DNA of 64,000 bases from Flavobacterium sp. KMS (GTDB taxonomy: Bacteria; Bacteroidota; Bacteroidia; Flavobacteriales; Flavobacteriaceae): assembly GCF_000813005.1 (NCBI RefSeq), contig NZ_JSYP01000021.1:1-64000 (forward strand). The letters are read 5' to 3'. Position numbers and translations under genes: made by a program. Of this stretch, positions 55,342 through 63,577 are shown one piece after another. The first letter of the stretch is position 1. The number at the start of each line of letters is the position of its first letter. Under the pieces are notes generated by a model. That model had not been told where the DNA came from and searched no databases. It saw only the letters and a list, made by a program, of their open reading frames with translations.

Positions 55342-55831
55342 AGTACAAATATACGTAATATTCGGATGTTTTTTTTAGTAACCAATTGTTTATAAGTGTT
55401 GTAAATAGTTAAAAGAGGTTCAATAGTTTTGTCTCATCAAGAGTCTAGTTTTCGTAGCGTATATAAATTTAGTTTATTTATTTAATTGTAAATCAGTAAA
55501 CTAAAGAAATCGATACAATGGGTGATTTATTTAAAAGTTAAAGGGCAGTAGTGTTATCTATATAGAGCTTGGCATACATTTGATTTTCTATTCACTTTAT
55601 AGTTGAGGATATAAAAAGACTTAGGTTTTAAAAAGTTTGAATCTGCAAAGAGAGCTCTTATTAGAATTGAGGTTGCGCACATGTTGAAAAAAAACAAATA
55701 AGAAATCGAGAGAGTAGTAGTTAAAAACAACTATAAGTAGCATACAAACAACTATAAGTGTTTGCTTTTTTTTGATGGCAAAAAAGCATCCGAATATCTT
55801 TGCAATGTCGAATTAATAAAAAATAGTACTT
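55342..55831. other. Intergenic interval with IS6 scrap
   Basis: About 490 bases without an intact gene. It holds the third IS6 remnant at 55627-55701 and otherwise nothing recognisable. Confidence 0.6.
55627..55701 (+). mobile_element. IS6-family remnant (transposase C-terminus only)
   Basis: The sequence can be read as FKKFESAKRALIRIE...HMLKKNK and stop, the usual IS6 transposase end. It matches 25139-25220 with the shared block TTTGAATCTGCAAAGAGA. No terminal repeat was found here. The orientation is the same as that of the two larger remnants. Confidence 0.7.
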
Positions 55832-56920
55832 ATGCTAAATACTAAAATGATTGGCAATAAAATTGCCGAGGCTCGAAAAAAAATAAATATTTCTCAAGCT
55901 CAGCTTTCTCAGCGGCTATTCATAAGTTCTCAGGCGGTAGGAAAGTGGGAGCGTGGTGAATCAATGCCAGATATCACTACTTTTAGCCGTCTGGCAGAAA
56001 TTCTGGGTGTCGATCTTAATTATTTTTCAGAGCATTCCCAATCTGAAACGACTGAAACAGTAATCGATGCGTCTATTGTTAAACAATCTGATGAATTGCA
56101 ATCCTCATCTATTAAAGAGAAGAAAAAGATTAAGTGGGATTTGTCAGATAGTAACTGGGTAGAAGCTGACTTTTCCGGATTGAAAAACCTGCATGAAAAA
56201 TTCAGTTCCTCCAACATGCAGCGTTGCTTTTTCATTGGTTCAGATTTGTCTGGTCTTCTTCTAAAGAATAATAATGTTGATGGCTGTGATTTCTCAGATT
56301 CTGACATCAGCAATAGCCAGATTCAGAAATCCAATTTACACAAAAATTTATTTAAGGGATGCAGTCTGAAAGAGGCAGAATTTTCTACTAGTTATATTAT
56401 GGGATGTAATTTCTCTGGAGCAAATCTTACCAGAGTGAATTTTCTAAAAAATAATCACGTTGATACTTGTGACTTTTCAGGTTCGGATATTAGCAGCAGT
56501 TACATTCAGGGCTCTAGCTTAGCCAATACTATTTTTAAAGACTGTTGCCTTAAAGAAACGGAGTTTTCAAGAAGTAGTGTCATGAGGTGTGATTTTTCTG
56601 ATGCCAATTTTTCTGGACTGGCCTTTAAATCTGGAGCTTTTGGGAAGAATACAATTGTAAATGTTATTTGGAATCACACTTCTTTTACAGCAATGGAGAT
56701 TGAAGATATAGTTTTCGAGGGTAGATTAGAAGACTGTTATTTTGAAAACTGTACCTTTAAAAGAGTAACATTCCAGAATGCTGTACTTACGAACACTTTC
56801 TTTAAAAATAATAATTTGAAACGGGTTAAGTTCGTAGACTGTCAAGCAGATCAAATGACCTATGAGTTTCTGAAAAGTGGAAGCGCGGATTTGACGGGTA
56901 TCAAATTATTAACACCCTAA
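55832..56920 (+). CDS. XRE-type regulator fused to pentapeptide repeats
   Basis: The 362-residue protein has an XRE helix-turn-helix (about residues 7-61; 'ISQAQLSQRLFISSQAVGKWERGESMPD'). After a linker, about 210 residues of pentapeptide repeats follow (A/C-D/N-F/L-S/K-G/D pattern, e.g. 'CDFSGSDISSSYIQGSSL', 'CDFSDANFSGLAF'). The repeats should form a right-handed beta helix, a shape known to mimic DNA or bind proteins. A DNA-bound regulator with a scaffold tail is inferred. It is followed by a terminator at 57009-57040. Confidence 0.88.
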   Translation: MLNTKMIGNKIAEARKKINISQAQLSQRLFISSQAVGKWERGESMPDITTFSRLAEILGVDLNYFSEHSQSETTETVIDASIVKQSDELQSSSIKEKKKIKWDLSDSNWVEADFSGLKNLHEKFSSSNMQRCFFIGSDLSGLLLKNNNVDGCDFSDSDISNSQIQKSNLHKNLFKGCSLKEAEFSTSYIMGCNFSGANLTRVNFLKNNHVDTCDFSGSDISSSYIQGSSLANTIFKDCCLKETEFSRSSVMRCDFSDANFSGLAFKSGAFGKNTIVNVIWNHTSFTAMEIEDIVFEGRLEDCYFENCTFKRVTFQNAVLTNTFFKNNNLKRVKFVDCQADQMTYEFLKSGSADLTGIKLLTP

Positions 56921-57008
56921 AGAGGATTTTTACAAAATAGCTTAATGAGAATTAACTATCAATATGAGTTTGGTGAAGAAAACCTGTAGGATCTAAATAA
57001 ATGGGAAA

Positions 57009-57040
57009 AAAAATGCTAAATCGAAAGATTTAGCATTTTT
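57009..57040 (+). terminator. Intrinsic terminator of the XRE-pentapeptide gene
   Basis: Perfect 14-base arms at 57009-57022 and 57027-57040 around a GAAA tetraloop, ending in a T run. Confidence 0.88.
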
Positions 57041-57350
57041 TATGAGAGCGTATTTTTCCTGAATCTTTTTGATTGTTTTTTTGTTTAACTAGTCTACCAA
57101 CATTTGCCTCCTATCTGTATCAGAGGACATTTAATGGTTTGGTAAGATTTACTATTTAAGTGTGGGTGATAAAGCCCCGTTTGGTATTGATAATTTTGAA
57201 AATTTCACCAAAGGTGTCGACAAAAGGGATTATGGGATCTAACTATATGATTTATCTTTTAGGAGTTCTAAATCTTTTAATCCATAACTAATAAAGGCTA
57301 TTGCTTTCCAATTCAGAAGAAGTCAAATAATTTCTTTTAGATTATAGATT

Positions 57351-57378
57351 AAAGCCGAACTAGTAATAGTTCGGCTTT
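57351..57378 (+). terminator. Intrinsic terminator without a clear upstream gene
   Basis: Perfect 11-base arms (57351-57361 and 57368-57378) around a 6-base loop, followed by TTTTT. The sequence before it has no intact gene for about 300 bases. Confidence 0.8.
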
Positions 57379-57482
57379 TTTTATGCGAAAAAACTATTCT
57401 AGAACTATTTTTTTAATTGTTTCATTAATGTTTTTTTATTAGGAAAAATTAGATTTAATTTGCCGAAAACTAACAAATAAAT

Positions 57483-58055
57483 ATGAAAAAAATTTTAGGA
57501 ACAGGATTAGTGATTTTATCATTATTCTTTGCAGGATGTAGTAGCGATAGTGGCGATGATACTAATGACGCAAACAATGCTAATAATGCAAACAATCAGG
57601 CTAGCTCAATTACTGCAAGTATTAATGGTGCTGCCTGGACAGGTAAGGTTAATAGCGTAACATTAATTCGTGCAACAAGTACAAAGGAGCAACGTTTTGA
57701 TATAAGTGCTCAGGATGCATCACAATTATTGTCTTTGACATTTTCTAGCGAATTAACGACTGATAATGGGATGCCTGTGCGTACTTATTCTTTTGATGAA
57801 GAAAGCGAAACAAGCGATGCGTTATTTATAAATACGTATTTAATAGGGAATAGTACTTATACTGAGCATGCTCCTAAAATAGGGAAAATAACAGTTACCT
57901 CTATTGATAAAGAAAAGAAAACTATTTCGGGAACATTTAGTTTTACTGCTATAAAAGCTGGTTCGTTGCAAAATCAAATTGTAACTCCAGAAACGGTAGA
58001 AGTTAGCAAAGGTGTTTTTACAAATTTATCTTATAAGGTAATTACGATAGATTAA
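57483..58055 (+). CDS. DUF6252-like lipoprotein
   Basis: This 190-residue lipoprotein has a lipobox FAGC (Cys19) followed by a Ser/Asp stretch and an Asn/Ala repeat linker (about 25-40). One beta domain follows, with 'SITASINGAAWTGKVNSV' and 'KKTISGTFSFTAIKAG', related to the two-domain lipoprotein at 3155-4090. Surface or periplasmic location is expected. Function unknown. A strong bidirectional terminator follows. Confidence 0.8.
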   Translation: MKKILGTGLVILSLFFAGCSSDSGDDTNDANNANNANNQASSITASINGAAWTGKVNSVTLIRATSTKEQRFDISAQDASQLLSLTFSSELTTDNGMPVRTYSFDEESETSDALFINTYLIGNSTYTEHAPKIGKITVTSIDKEKKTISGTFSFTAIKAGSLQNQIVTPETVEVSKGVFTNLSYKVITID

Positions 58056-58064
58056 TTATTCTAA

Positions 58065-58110
58065 AAGCATAAAAAAACCGAGCCAGAAATGACTCGGTTT
58101 TTTTATGCTT
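58065..58110. terminator. Bidirectional terminator
   Basis: Perfect 18-base arms (58065-58082 and 58093-58110) around a 10-base loop, with A and T runs inside the arms. It separates convergent genes at 57483 and 58119. Confidence 0.88.
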
Positions 58111-58118
58111 TATACTTT

Positions 58119-58790
58119 TTAAAATTCAATGTATTCGTCTTCTGGATTTCTTATGATTATTGCTCCAACCGTAATTATCATTTCATCTTTAGAGGCAGTA
58201 GTTTTCTTTAAATTTATTTTAATTTTTGGGTTATGGGTAAGTTTTAATTCTACATTATCATAAGTAAGATAAGATACTTGTAATATATCTCCTTTTTTTG
58301 CCTTTATAGAGAATTTACCATCAAAAGCAGTATGCATACTTCTTCCTTTTATCTTTATAGTTGCTCCAGGCATTGGTAGTTTTTCTTCGTCATAAACGGT
58401 TCCTGTATATGTAATCTCGTCTTTATCATCGGCAGAAATCGTGTCGTTGGGGAGTTTTATATCGGTTTGTTCTGTTTTTATAGCTTCTTGTGCTTTTACA
58501 CTTTGATTTCCTAATCCTAAGAAAGTAATTACAGACGCGGCAGCTATCATCCAGAAAGAATTTTTTTCTTTTGGAACCATAATATTGCGGTTAAGCTGTG
58601 TGTTATTAAAACGTCCACATAAGCTATTATTCTTGGTATATGCTATAAGAATTTCTCTATCTGATGCTTTTGTAAAATCAATCACATTTTTCTGGCAGTT
58701 GCTACAAAATCTACCTTTTTCGGTTGGTGTCATTTCTAGCCAGTTTTCGTGACAAGGTTTTGGAATTGATATTTTGATATTATTTTTCAT
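58119..58790 (-). CDS. Carboxypeptidase-like regulatory domain protein with N-terminal Cys motif (copy 1)
   Basis: I place the start at 58790 (MKNNIKISIPKPC) by comparison with the sister gene; a frame to 58820 adds ten non-conserved residues. The 223-residue protein has a conserved N-terminal zinc-ribbon-like motif (Cys13, and FCSNCQKNVIDFT), a membrane helix near residues 88-105, and a C-terminal CarboxypepD_reg-like beta-sandwich ('TGTVYDEEKLPMPGATIKIKG...GKFSIKAKKGDILQVSYLTY'). Such proteins are common in Flavobacteriia; the exact role is unknown. The first 60 residues are nearly identical to those of the next gene. Confidence 0.82.
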   Translation of the reverse strand: MKNNIKISIPKPCHENWLEMTPTEKGRFCSNCQKNVIDFTKASDREILIAYTKNNSLCGRFNNTQLNRNIMVPKEKNSFWMIAAASVITFLGLGNQSVKAQEAIKTEQTDIKLPNDTISADDKDEITYTGTVYDEEKLPMPGATIKIKGRSMHTAFDGKFSIKAKKGDILQVSYLTYDNVELKLTHNPKIKINLKKTTASKDEMIITVGAIIIRNPEDEYIEF

Positions 58791-58880
58791 TTTAATTTGA
58801 ATTAAATTTTCATCAGACAAATAATATTATGGAGTACATTTTTTGTGTGTGCCTAGCTTTTGTGAGTTTTATAAATGTAT

Positions 58881-59525
58881 TTAATCATCTTCTGTTTTTG
58901 CTGTAACGACTTCTCCTATAAAATAATAATTTTTCATTATTGGTTTAATTTTAATATCATTTTCAAGTTTAAATTCGGTGGTTAAAAAATCTTCATGTTG
59001 AAATATTAAAACTGCTCCTTTTTTTGCCTTTATTGTAAACTCTCCGTCAAAATTAGTTTTGGTTTCAATTTTGGTTCGTTTTACTTTAACATTAGCATCT
59101 GTTATTGGGTTATTTTGAGAATCATATAAAGTTCCTGTATAGGTTATGAGGTCTTTTTTAGACTTAACCTTTATATTGTTTTTAAGTTGTTTGCGGTCTG
59201 TTTGTTCTGTTTTTGCCTTTTCTTGTGCTCTTATTATTTGATTTCCTAATCCTAAAAATGCAATTGCTGATGCTGCAGCAATCATCCAGATTGATTTTTT
59301 TTCTTTAGGAATTATCATTTTTCTATTAAGTTGTGTACTATTAAAACGTCCACATAAGCTATTATTCTTGGTATATGCTATAAGAATTTCTCTATCTGAT
59401 GCTTTTGTAAAATCAATTACATTTTTCTGGCAATTGCTACAAAATCTACCTTTTTCGGTTGGTGTCATTTCTAGCCAGTTTTCGTGACAAGGTTTTGGAA
59501 TTGATATTTTGATATTATTTTTCAT
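58881..59525 (-). CDS. Carboxypeptidase-like regulatory domain protein with N-terminal Cys motif (copy 2)
   Basis: This 214-residue paralogue has the same order: Cys motif (CHENWLEMTPTEKGRFCSNC), membrane helix near residues 83-100 and a CarboxypepD_reg-like domain ('TYTGTLYDSQNNPITDANVKV...GEFTIKAKKGAVLIF'). The N-terminal 210 bases and the leader match copy 1 almost perfectly, while the C-terminal domains have diverged. This mosaic pattern suggests gene conversion or a recent duplication with selection on the second half. Confidence 0.82.
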   Translation of the reverse strand: MKNNIKISIPKPCHENWLEMTPTEKGRFCSNCQKNVIDFTKASDREILIAYTKNNSLCGRFNSTQLNRKMIIPKEKKSIWMIAAASAIAFLGLGNQIIRAQEKAKTEQTDRKQLKNNIKVKSKKDLITYTGTLYDSQNNPITDANVKVKRTKIETKTNFDGEFTIKAKKGAVLIFQHEDFLTTEFKLENDIKIKPIMKNYYFIGEVVTAKTEDD

Positions 59526-59903
59526 TTTAATTCAAATTAAATTTTCATCAAACCCATAATGTTATGTAAGCACATTAGCTGTTTAAAGATGTAATAAACA
59601 TGGCATGTACACTTCTTTTTGTTCCAGATTGCTTTTACGAGTTTAAAAATAGGAATTAATTGATTAAGGATTTGAATATTTTTTTAAATGATTAAAATTT
59701 TATAGAGGTTAATGTCAAATTATTTTGTCAAGATTAATAAGAACTTGACTCAGGTTATCTTAGGGTTATACTATTTTATCCGATGTTGTTTTTAGTGCAT
59801 TCTTTTAGCTAAAACATTGGTTTCCATTATTTTTTATTCTTTTTATTTGTAGCAAATCAGACATAAATAGTCTTTCATTTATCTAACTTTAAAAACCATA
59901 ATT
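59526..59903. other. Intergenic interval
   Basis: About 380 AT-rich bases. Apart from the first 25 bases, which belong to the duplicated block, I see no gene, repeat or terminator. Confidence 0.6.
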
Positions 59904-60230
59904 ATGTATTCAGAATTTTTAGTTTCAATACTTTTATTTGTTGTTTCAATGGTATTAATGCTTTTTCCACCAAAAAGAATTAATCGCTTTTATGGTTATC
60001 GAACTAAAAAATCGATGAAGAATATCGAGAATTGGAATTTTTCAAATCATTTTGCCTCTATTGCAATTTTTGTAATCTCAGTTGGTAATATTATAGGGTT
60101 TTGTGTTGCGTCTTTATTTGTAGATGGAGTAAATAAAATTGTTTTTGCTGTAATTTTATTAGCTGAATTGGGATTGGTTTTTCTTATTACTGAAAGAAAA
60201 TTATCTGAATATGAAAAAATAAGTAAATAG
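59904..60230 (+). CDS. SdpI-family membrane protein
   Basis: This 108-residue protein has three membrane helices (about 5-22, 48-68, 76-94). It carries the family sequence INRFYGYRTKKSMKNIENWN between the first two helices, which is the SdpI/YhfL signature. SdpI gives immunity to the SdpC toxin in Bacillus; in Bacteroidota the role is not known. The next gene begins immediately after its stop, so the two are probably co-transcribed. Confidence 0.85.
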   Translation: MYSEFLVSILLFVVSMVLMLFPPKRINRFYGYRTKKSMKNIENWNFSNHFASIAIFVISVGNIIGFCVASLFVDGVNKIVFAVILLAELGLVFLITERKLSEYEKISK

Positions 60231-60258
60231 GATGACATCTATTTTATTTTTTAAAAAA

Positions 60259-61275
60259 ATGAAAGCACTATCATTGGTAGTGCTTTTTTGTATATCGGGA
60301 TATTCACAAGAAGTTTTTACATATGAGAAAGAGATCAGTGAAATCGGAAAATATGACTCTACTGAGATTGAAATCGAACAAACCGAAGAAAAAATAAAAC
60401 TTTATGGAACTTTAATTTGTCCTAAAACAGAATTTGATAAAGTAGTAATTATTATACCAGGTTCAGGTAAAGATTCCAGGAATAGTCATTATATTTTGGT
60501 AGAAGAGTTATTGAAGAATGATATTGCCGTTTTTAGATATGACGAAAGAGGTGTTGGGAAATCTGAGGGTAAATATAACATGGTTTCTTATTGTATATCT
60601 GACAAGATAAATGATGTTATTTATGCAATTGAACATATCAAAAGTTTACCATTCTTAAAAGATAAAAAAATTGGTGTAATTGCACATAGTGAAGGTGGTT
60701 TAGCAAGTATTGGAGCAATTGAAAAAGGAACAAATGTTGATTTTTTAGTCCAATGGGCCACACCAGTAGAAAAGCATGGAGCTTTCTTAAAATACCAAGT
60801 AAAAACTGGAGTAAATTTACAAGAGAGGAATCTTCAATATACAGATTTAGAAACTAAACTCGAGGTTATGGACTTGATCCATAAGATGGTAGAAGAAAAT
60901 AAAAATGATACTAACGATTTATTAAGAGAGAAAATTAAAATTTCATTAAAAGAAAAAGGCTTTAAGAAAAAAAAAATCGAATGGTATATTTCTTTTCCTA
61001 CCTATTTAGATTTATTAAGAAAGAACTACGAAGACACGTATAGAGCCCTTAAAATACCTACACTTTATATAATTGGGAGCAACGATAAATTTGTAGATCC
61101 AGTATCGAATATCAATCTTTTAAAAAGCTTTGACAATGATAATATTGAGATAAAACTTTTTAATAACCTCAATCACTATTTGACTTATGGTGAAATAAAA
61201 GCAATGAATTTTCATTTATATGAAATAGATAATTTGGCGTTAGTAGAGATTATTACTTGGATTAAAAAGATTTAG
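60259..61275 (+). CDS. Secreted alpha/beta hydrolase
   Basis: I prefer the ATG at 60259 because it gives a standard signal peptide (MKALSLVVLFCISGYSQ); the ATG at 60232, right after the SdpI-like stop, is the alternative. The 338-residue protein has an oxyanion-hole strand (VVIIIPGSGKDSRNSHY), 'FRYDERGVGKSEG', nucleophile Ser in 'IAHSEGG', Asp in 'NDKFVDPV' and a final His in 'NLNHYL'. It should be a periplasmic serine esterase or peptidase of unknown substrate. Confidence 0.85.
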   Translation: MKALSLVVLFCISGYSQEVFTYEKEISEIGKYDSTEIEIEQTEEKIKLYGTLICPKTEFDKVVIIIPGSGKDSRNSHYILVEELLKNDIAVFRYDERGVGKSEGKYNMVSYCISDKINDVIYAIEHIKSLPFLKDKKIGVIAHSEGGLASIGAIEKGTNVDFLVQWATPVEKHGAFLKYQVKTGVNLQERNLQYTDLETKLEVMDLIHKMVEENKNDTNDLLREKIKISLKEKGFKKKKIEWYISFPTYLDLLRKNYEDTYRALKIPTLYIIGSNDKFVDPVSNINLLKSFDNDNIEIKLFNNLNHYLTYGEIKAMNFHLYEIDNLALVEIITWIKKI

Positions 61276-61582
61276 TCATTTTTTTCTTAAAATAAAATAG
61301 GTGATTTTAAGGTGAATATTTGGTCTTTTATCCTTTAGAGAAAATAAAAAGCAAAGTAATAGTGTAAATAATTTTATAGCTTAAAAATTAAATTATAAAG
61401 GCGAATAATATTGTGATGACACCATTTTTACATTCGCATTTTACCGTATTTATGAGAGAAATCTATTTTCGGGAACTAAAAAATACGGTTGAGGTCCAAA
61501 AAATGATTCTTCGGTAGTTTTAGAAAGAATCTAAACGAATAATTAAGGAACTTTACTTCTATAATTATTTAATTGATATATT
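61276..61582. other. Intergenic interval with a weak inverted repeat
   Basis: No gene is seen. ACCGTATTT at 61443-61451 is repeated inverted at 61481-61489 with a 29-base loop; this may be a leader structure of the universal stress protein gene or chance. Confidence 0.4.
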
Positions 61583-62416
61583 ATGACTTCACCACTTACT
61601 ATTATTGCAGCTACAAATTTTTCCGATATAGCAAATAACGCTGTTGCTTATGCAGCGGGACTTGCAAAAGCCACAAGTGCCAAGCTTGTTTTGTTTAATT
61701 CCTTCTCTTTGGGGTTACATAGCTCTAATGCCCATATTACTGCCGAAGCTATGCAAAAGCAAATTGAGAAAGCTACCGAGAAACTAGAAATTTTCGGGAA
61801 AGAAATTGCAGATCTTTATGCTATCGAAGTAAGTTGTTTTTGCAAATATTCTTTCCTGGAGGATCAGCTTACATCGATAATTGACGATACTAATGCTGAG
61901 TTAGTTGTCATGGGAATGGCAGAGCGATCTTTTGAGCAGGAATTATTAGGAAATTCAACAACATCGGTAATAAAGAACTTAAATATACCAGTATTGGCAG
62001 TTCCTAAAAATGCTAGTTTCCAGAACATACAAAAAATACTCTACGCTTGTGATACTTTAAGTTTCTCTTCGATAAAAAGATTTAGTTGGTTAAAAGATAT
62101 TGTAGGTAATCTTGGTGCCGAGCTAGAGTTTTTTAGTGTAGATGAAAAAATAGACAATCTTAAGCAGGAGCAGGGGGTACAGCTATTAAATTCTTCGCTT
62201 GAAGAAGAGTTTAAAGAAGTTAAATATATTTATAAAACGGTTAAGTCTAATGCTGTAATTAATGAGATCAAGAAAGAAATCAAGAATTATAATGCAGATA
62301 TTTTAGTAATGGTACCACAAAGGTATGGTTTTTGGGATTCTTTGGTGCATAAAAGTAAAACCAGAATTATGGCAGCAGGTTTAGATATACCCCTATTATC
62401 TTTTCCTAATTTCTGA
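61583..62416 (+). CDS. Universal stress protein, two Usp domains
   Basis: The 277-residue protein has two tandem UspA folds (about 1-142 and 150-275). The first ends with the ATP-binding pattern GMAERSFEQELLGNST followed by 'NLNIPVLAVP'; the second ends 'VHKSKTRIMAAGLDIPLLSFP' and lacks the glycine-rich loop, so it probably does not bind nucleotide. Double-Usp proteins are common in Flavobacteriia and act in the cytoplasm under stress or hypoxia. FabH follows 53 bases downstream. Confidence 0.9.
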   Translation: MTSPLTIIAATNFSDIANNAVAYAAGLAKATSAKLVLFNSFSLGLHSSNAHITAEAMQKQIEKATEKLEIFGKEIADLYAIEVSCFCKYSFLEDQLTSIIDDTNAELVVMGMAERSFEQELLGNSTTSVIKNLNIPVLAVPKNASFQNIQKILYACDTLSFSSIKRFSWLKDIVGNLGAELEFFSVDEKIDNLKQEQGVQLLNSSLEEEFKEVKYIYKTVKSNAVINEIKKEIKNYNADILVMVPQRYGFWDSLVHKSKTRIMAAGLDIPLLSFPNF

Positions 62417-62469
62417 TGATATTTTTATTTTATATAAAAGCAAAGAAATAACAATATAATCGATTAAAA

Positions 62470-63516
62470 ATGAATGCAACAATTACGGCTATAGGTGGCT
62501 TTGTACCGACTTCTATCCTTAGTAATGAGATGATCTCTGAAACGGTTAATACAACTGTTGAATGGATTGAAAAAAGAACTGGAATAAAAGAACGAAGACT
62601 AGCTACTGGCAAAGATCAGGCAACATCAGACCTTGCTTGTGCTGCAATTGAGAATTTATTGCAAAACTATGATGTTGACCCAAAGGAAATAGATGGATTA
62701 TTGCTGGCAACAACAACTCCAGACCATCTTTTAACTCCTACAGCAAGTAAAATATGCGAAATAAGCGGACTTACCAATGCATTTGGATTTGATCTTAACG
62801 CAGCTTGTAGCGGCTTTTTGTATGCGCTAGAAATGGCTACTACAATGATTGAAAGTGGTCGATATGAAAAAATTATTGTGGTTGGAGCTGATAAAATGAG
62901 CTCAATTGTAGATTACGAGGACCGCAATACCTGTATTCTTTTTGGAGACGGGGCAGGTGCTGTACTTTTGGAGAAAACAGATTTAGAATATGGAATGATG
63001 AAAAGCATCTTGCGTACAGACGGAAGCGGTACATCAGCATTATTAGTGCCTGGAGGTGGCTCTAAACTTCCTGCTACAGTGGGAACTATTGTAAACCGAG
63101 ATCATTATATTAAGCAAGAAGGGGCTTTTGTATTTAAAAAAGCTGTTGAATCTATGAGTAGTGTTTCTCAAGATGTTCTTGCTAGTAATGGGTTAAGTGT
63201 AGAAGATGTTGATTGGGTTGTGCCACATCAGGCTAATTTGAGAATCATTAACGCTGTAGGCGAAAGTTTAAATATTGGAACTGAAAAGGTTAAGGTGAAT
63301 ATTGATAAATATGGTAATACAACATCTGCAACGATTCCGTTATGTCTTTGGGATTTTGCAGCTGATTTTAAGGAAGGCCAGAACATATTAATTACCACCT
63401 TTGGAGCTGGTTTTTCGTGGGGAGCGACTTGTATAAAATGGGGAGTTATGCGAAAACAGAAACCTGTAAAGTCTTCAAAAAACGATAAAAAATCAGAATA
63501 TGTTTTAACACATTAA
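62470..63516 (+). CDS. fabH: Beta-ketoacyl-ACP synthase III
   Basis: This 348-residue thiolase-fold enzyme has the full FabH catalytic triad: Cys113 in NAACSGFLYAL, His253 in VPHQANLRI and Asn283 in YGNTTSA. The active-site entry 'GFGAGFSWGATCIKWG' is also present. It starts fatty acid synthesis by condensing an acyl-CoA with malonyl-ACP. A short basic tail extends beyond the usual end. Being next to a stress-protein gene and not a fab cluster, it may be a second FabH copy used for branched or special starter units; this is inference. Confidence 0.93.
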   Translation: MNATITAIGGFVPTSILSNEMISETVNTTVEWIEKRTGIKERRLATGKDQATSDLACAAIENLLQNYDVDPKEIDGLLLATTTPDHLLTPTASKICEISGLTNAFGFDLNAACSGFLYALEMATTMIESGRYEKIIVVGADKMSSIVDYEDRNTCILFGDGAGAVLLEKTDLEYGMMKSILRTDGSGTSALLVPGGGSKLPATVGTIVNRDHYIKQEGAFVFKKAVESMSSVSQDVLASNGLSVEDVDWVVPHQANLRIINAVGESLNIGTEKVKVNIDKYGNTTSATIPLCLWDFAADFKEGQNILITTFGAGFSWGATCIKWGVMRKQKPVKSSKNDKKSEYVLTH

Positions 63517-63577
63517 TAGAGATTTCAATTACTTTAATAATTTTCTTAATACAACAATTGTTCTTACTTATTAGCTT

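Larger units (their letters stand above)
56921..57482. other. Intergenic interval with two terminators
   Basis: The first hairpin (57009-57040) serves the XRE gene. The second (57351-57378) has no clear gene in front of it; 57130-57240 contains a short frame ('LSVGDKAPFGIDNFENFTKG') that may be a gene remnant. No intact gene is seen. Confidence 0.55.

Noticed and set aside
55346..55353. Promoter motif TATATTTG on the minus strand before the gene at 54961-55341
   Set aside because: It lies only five bases before the start codon, which would give a leaderless transcript, and no -33 element is at a suitable distance.
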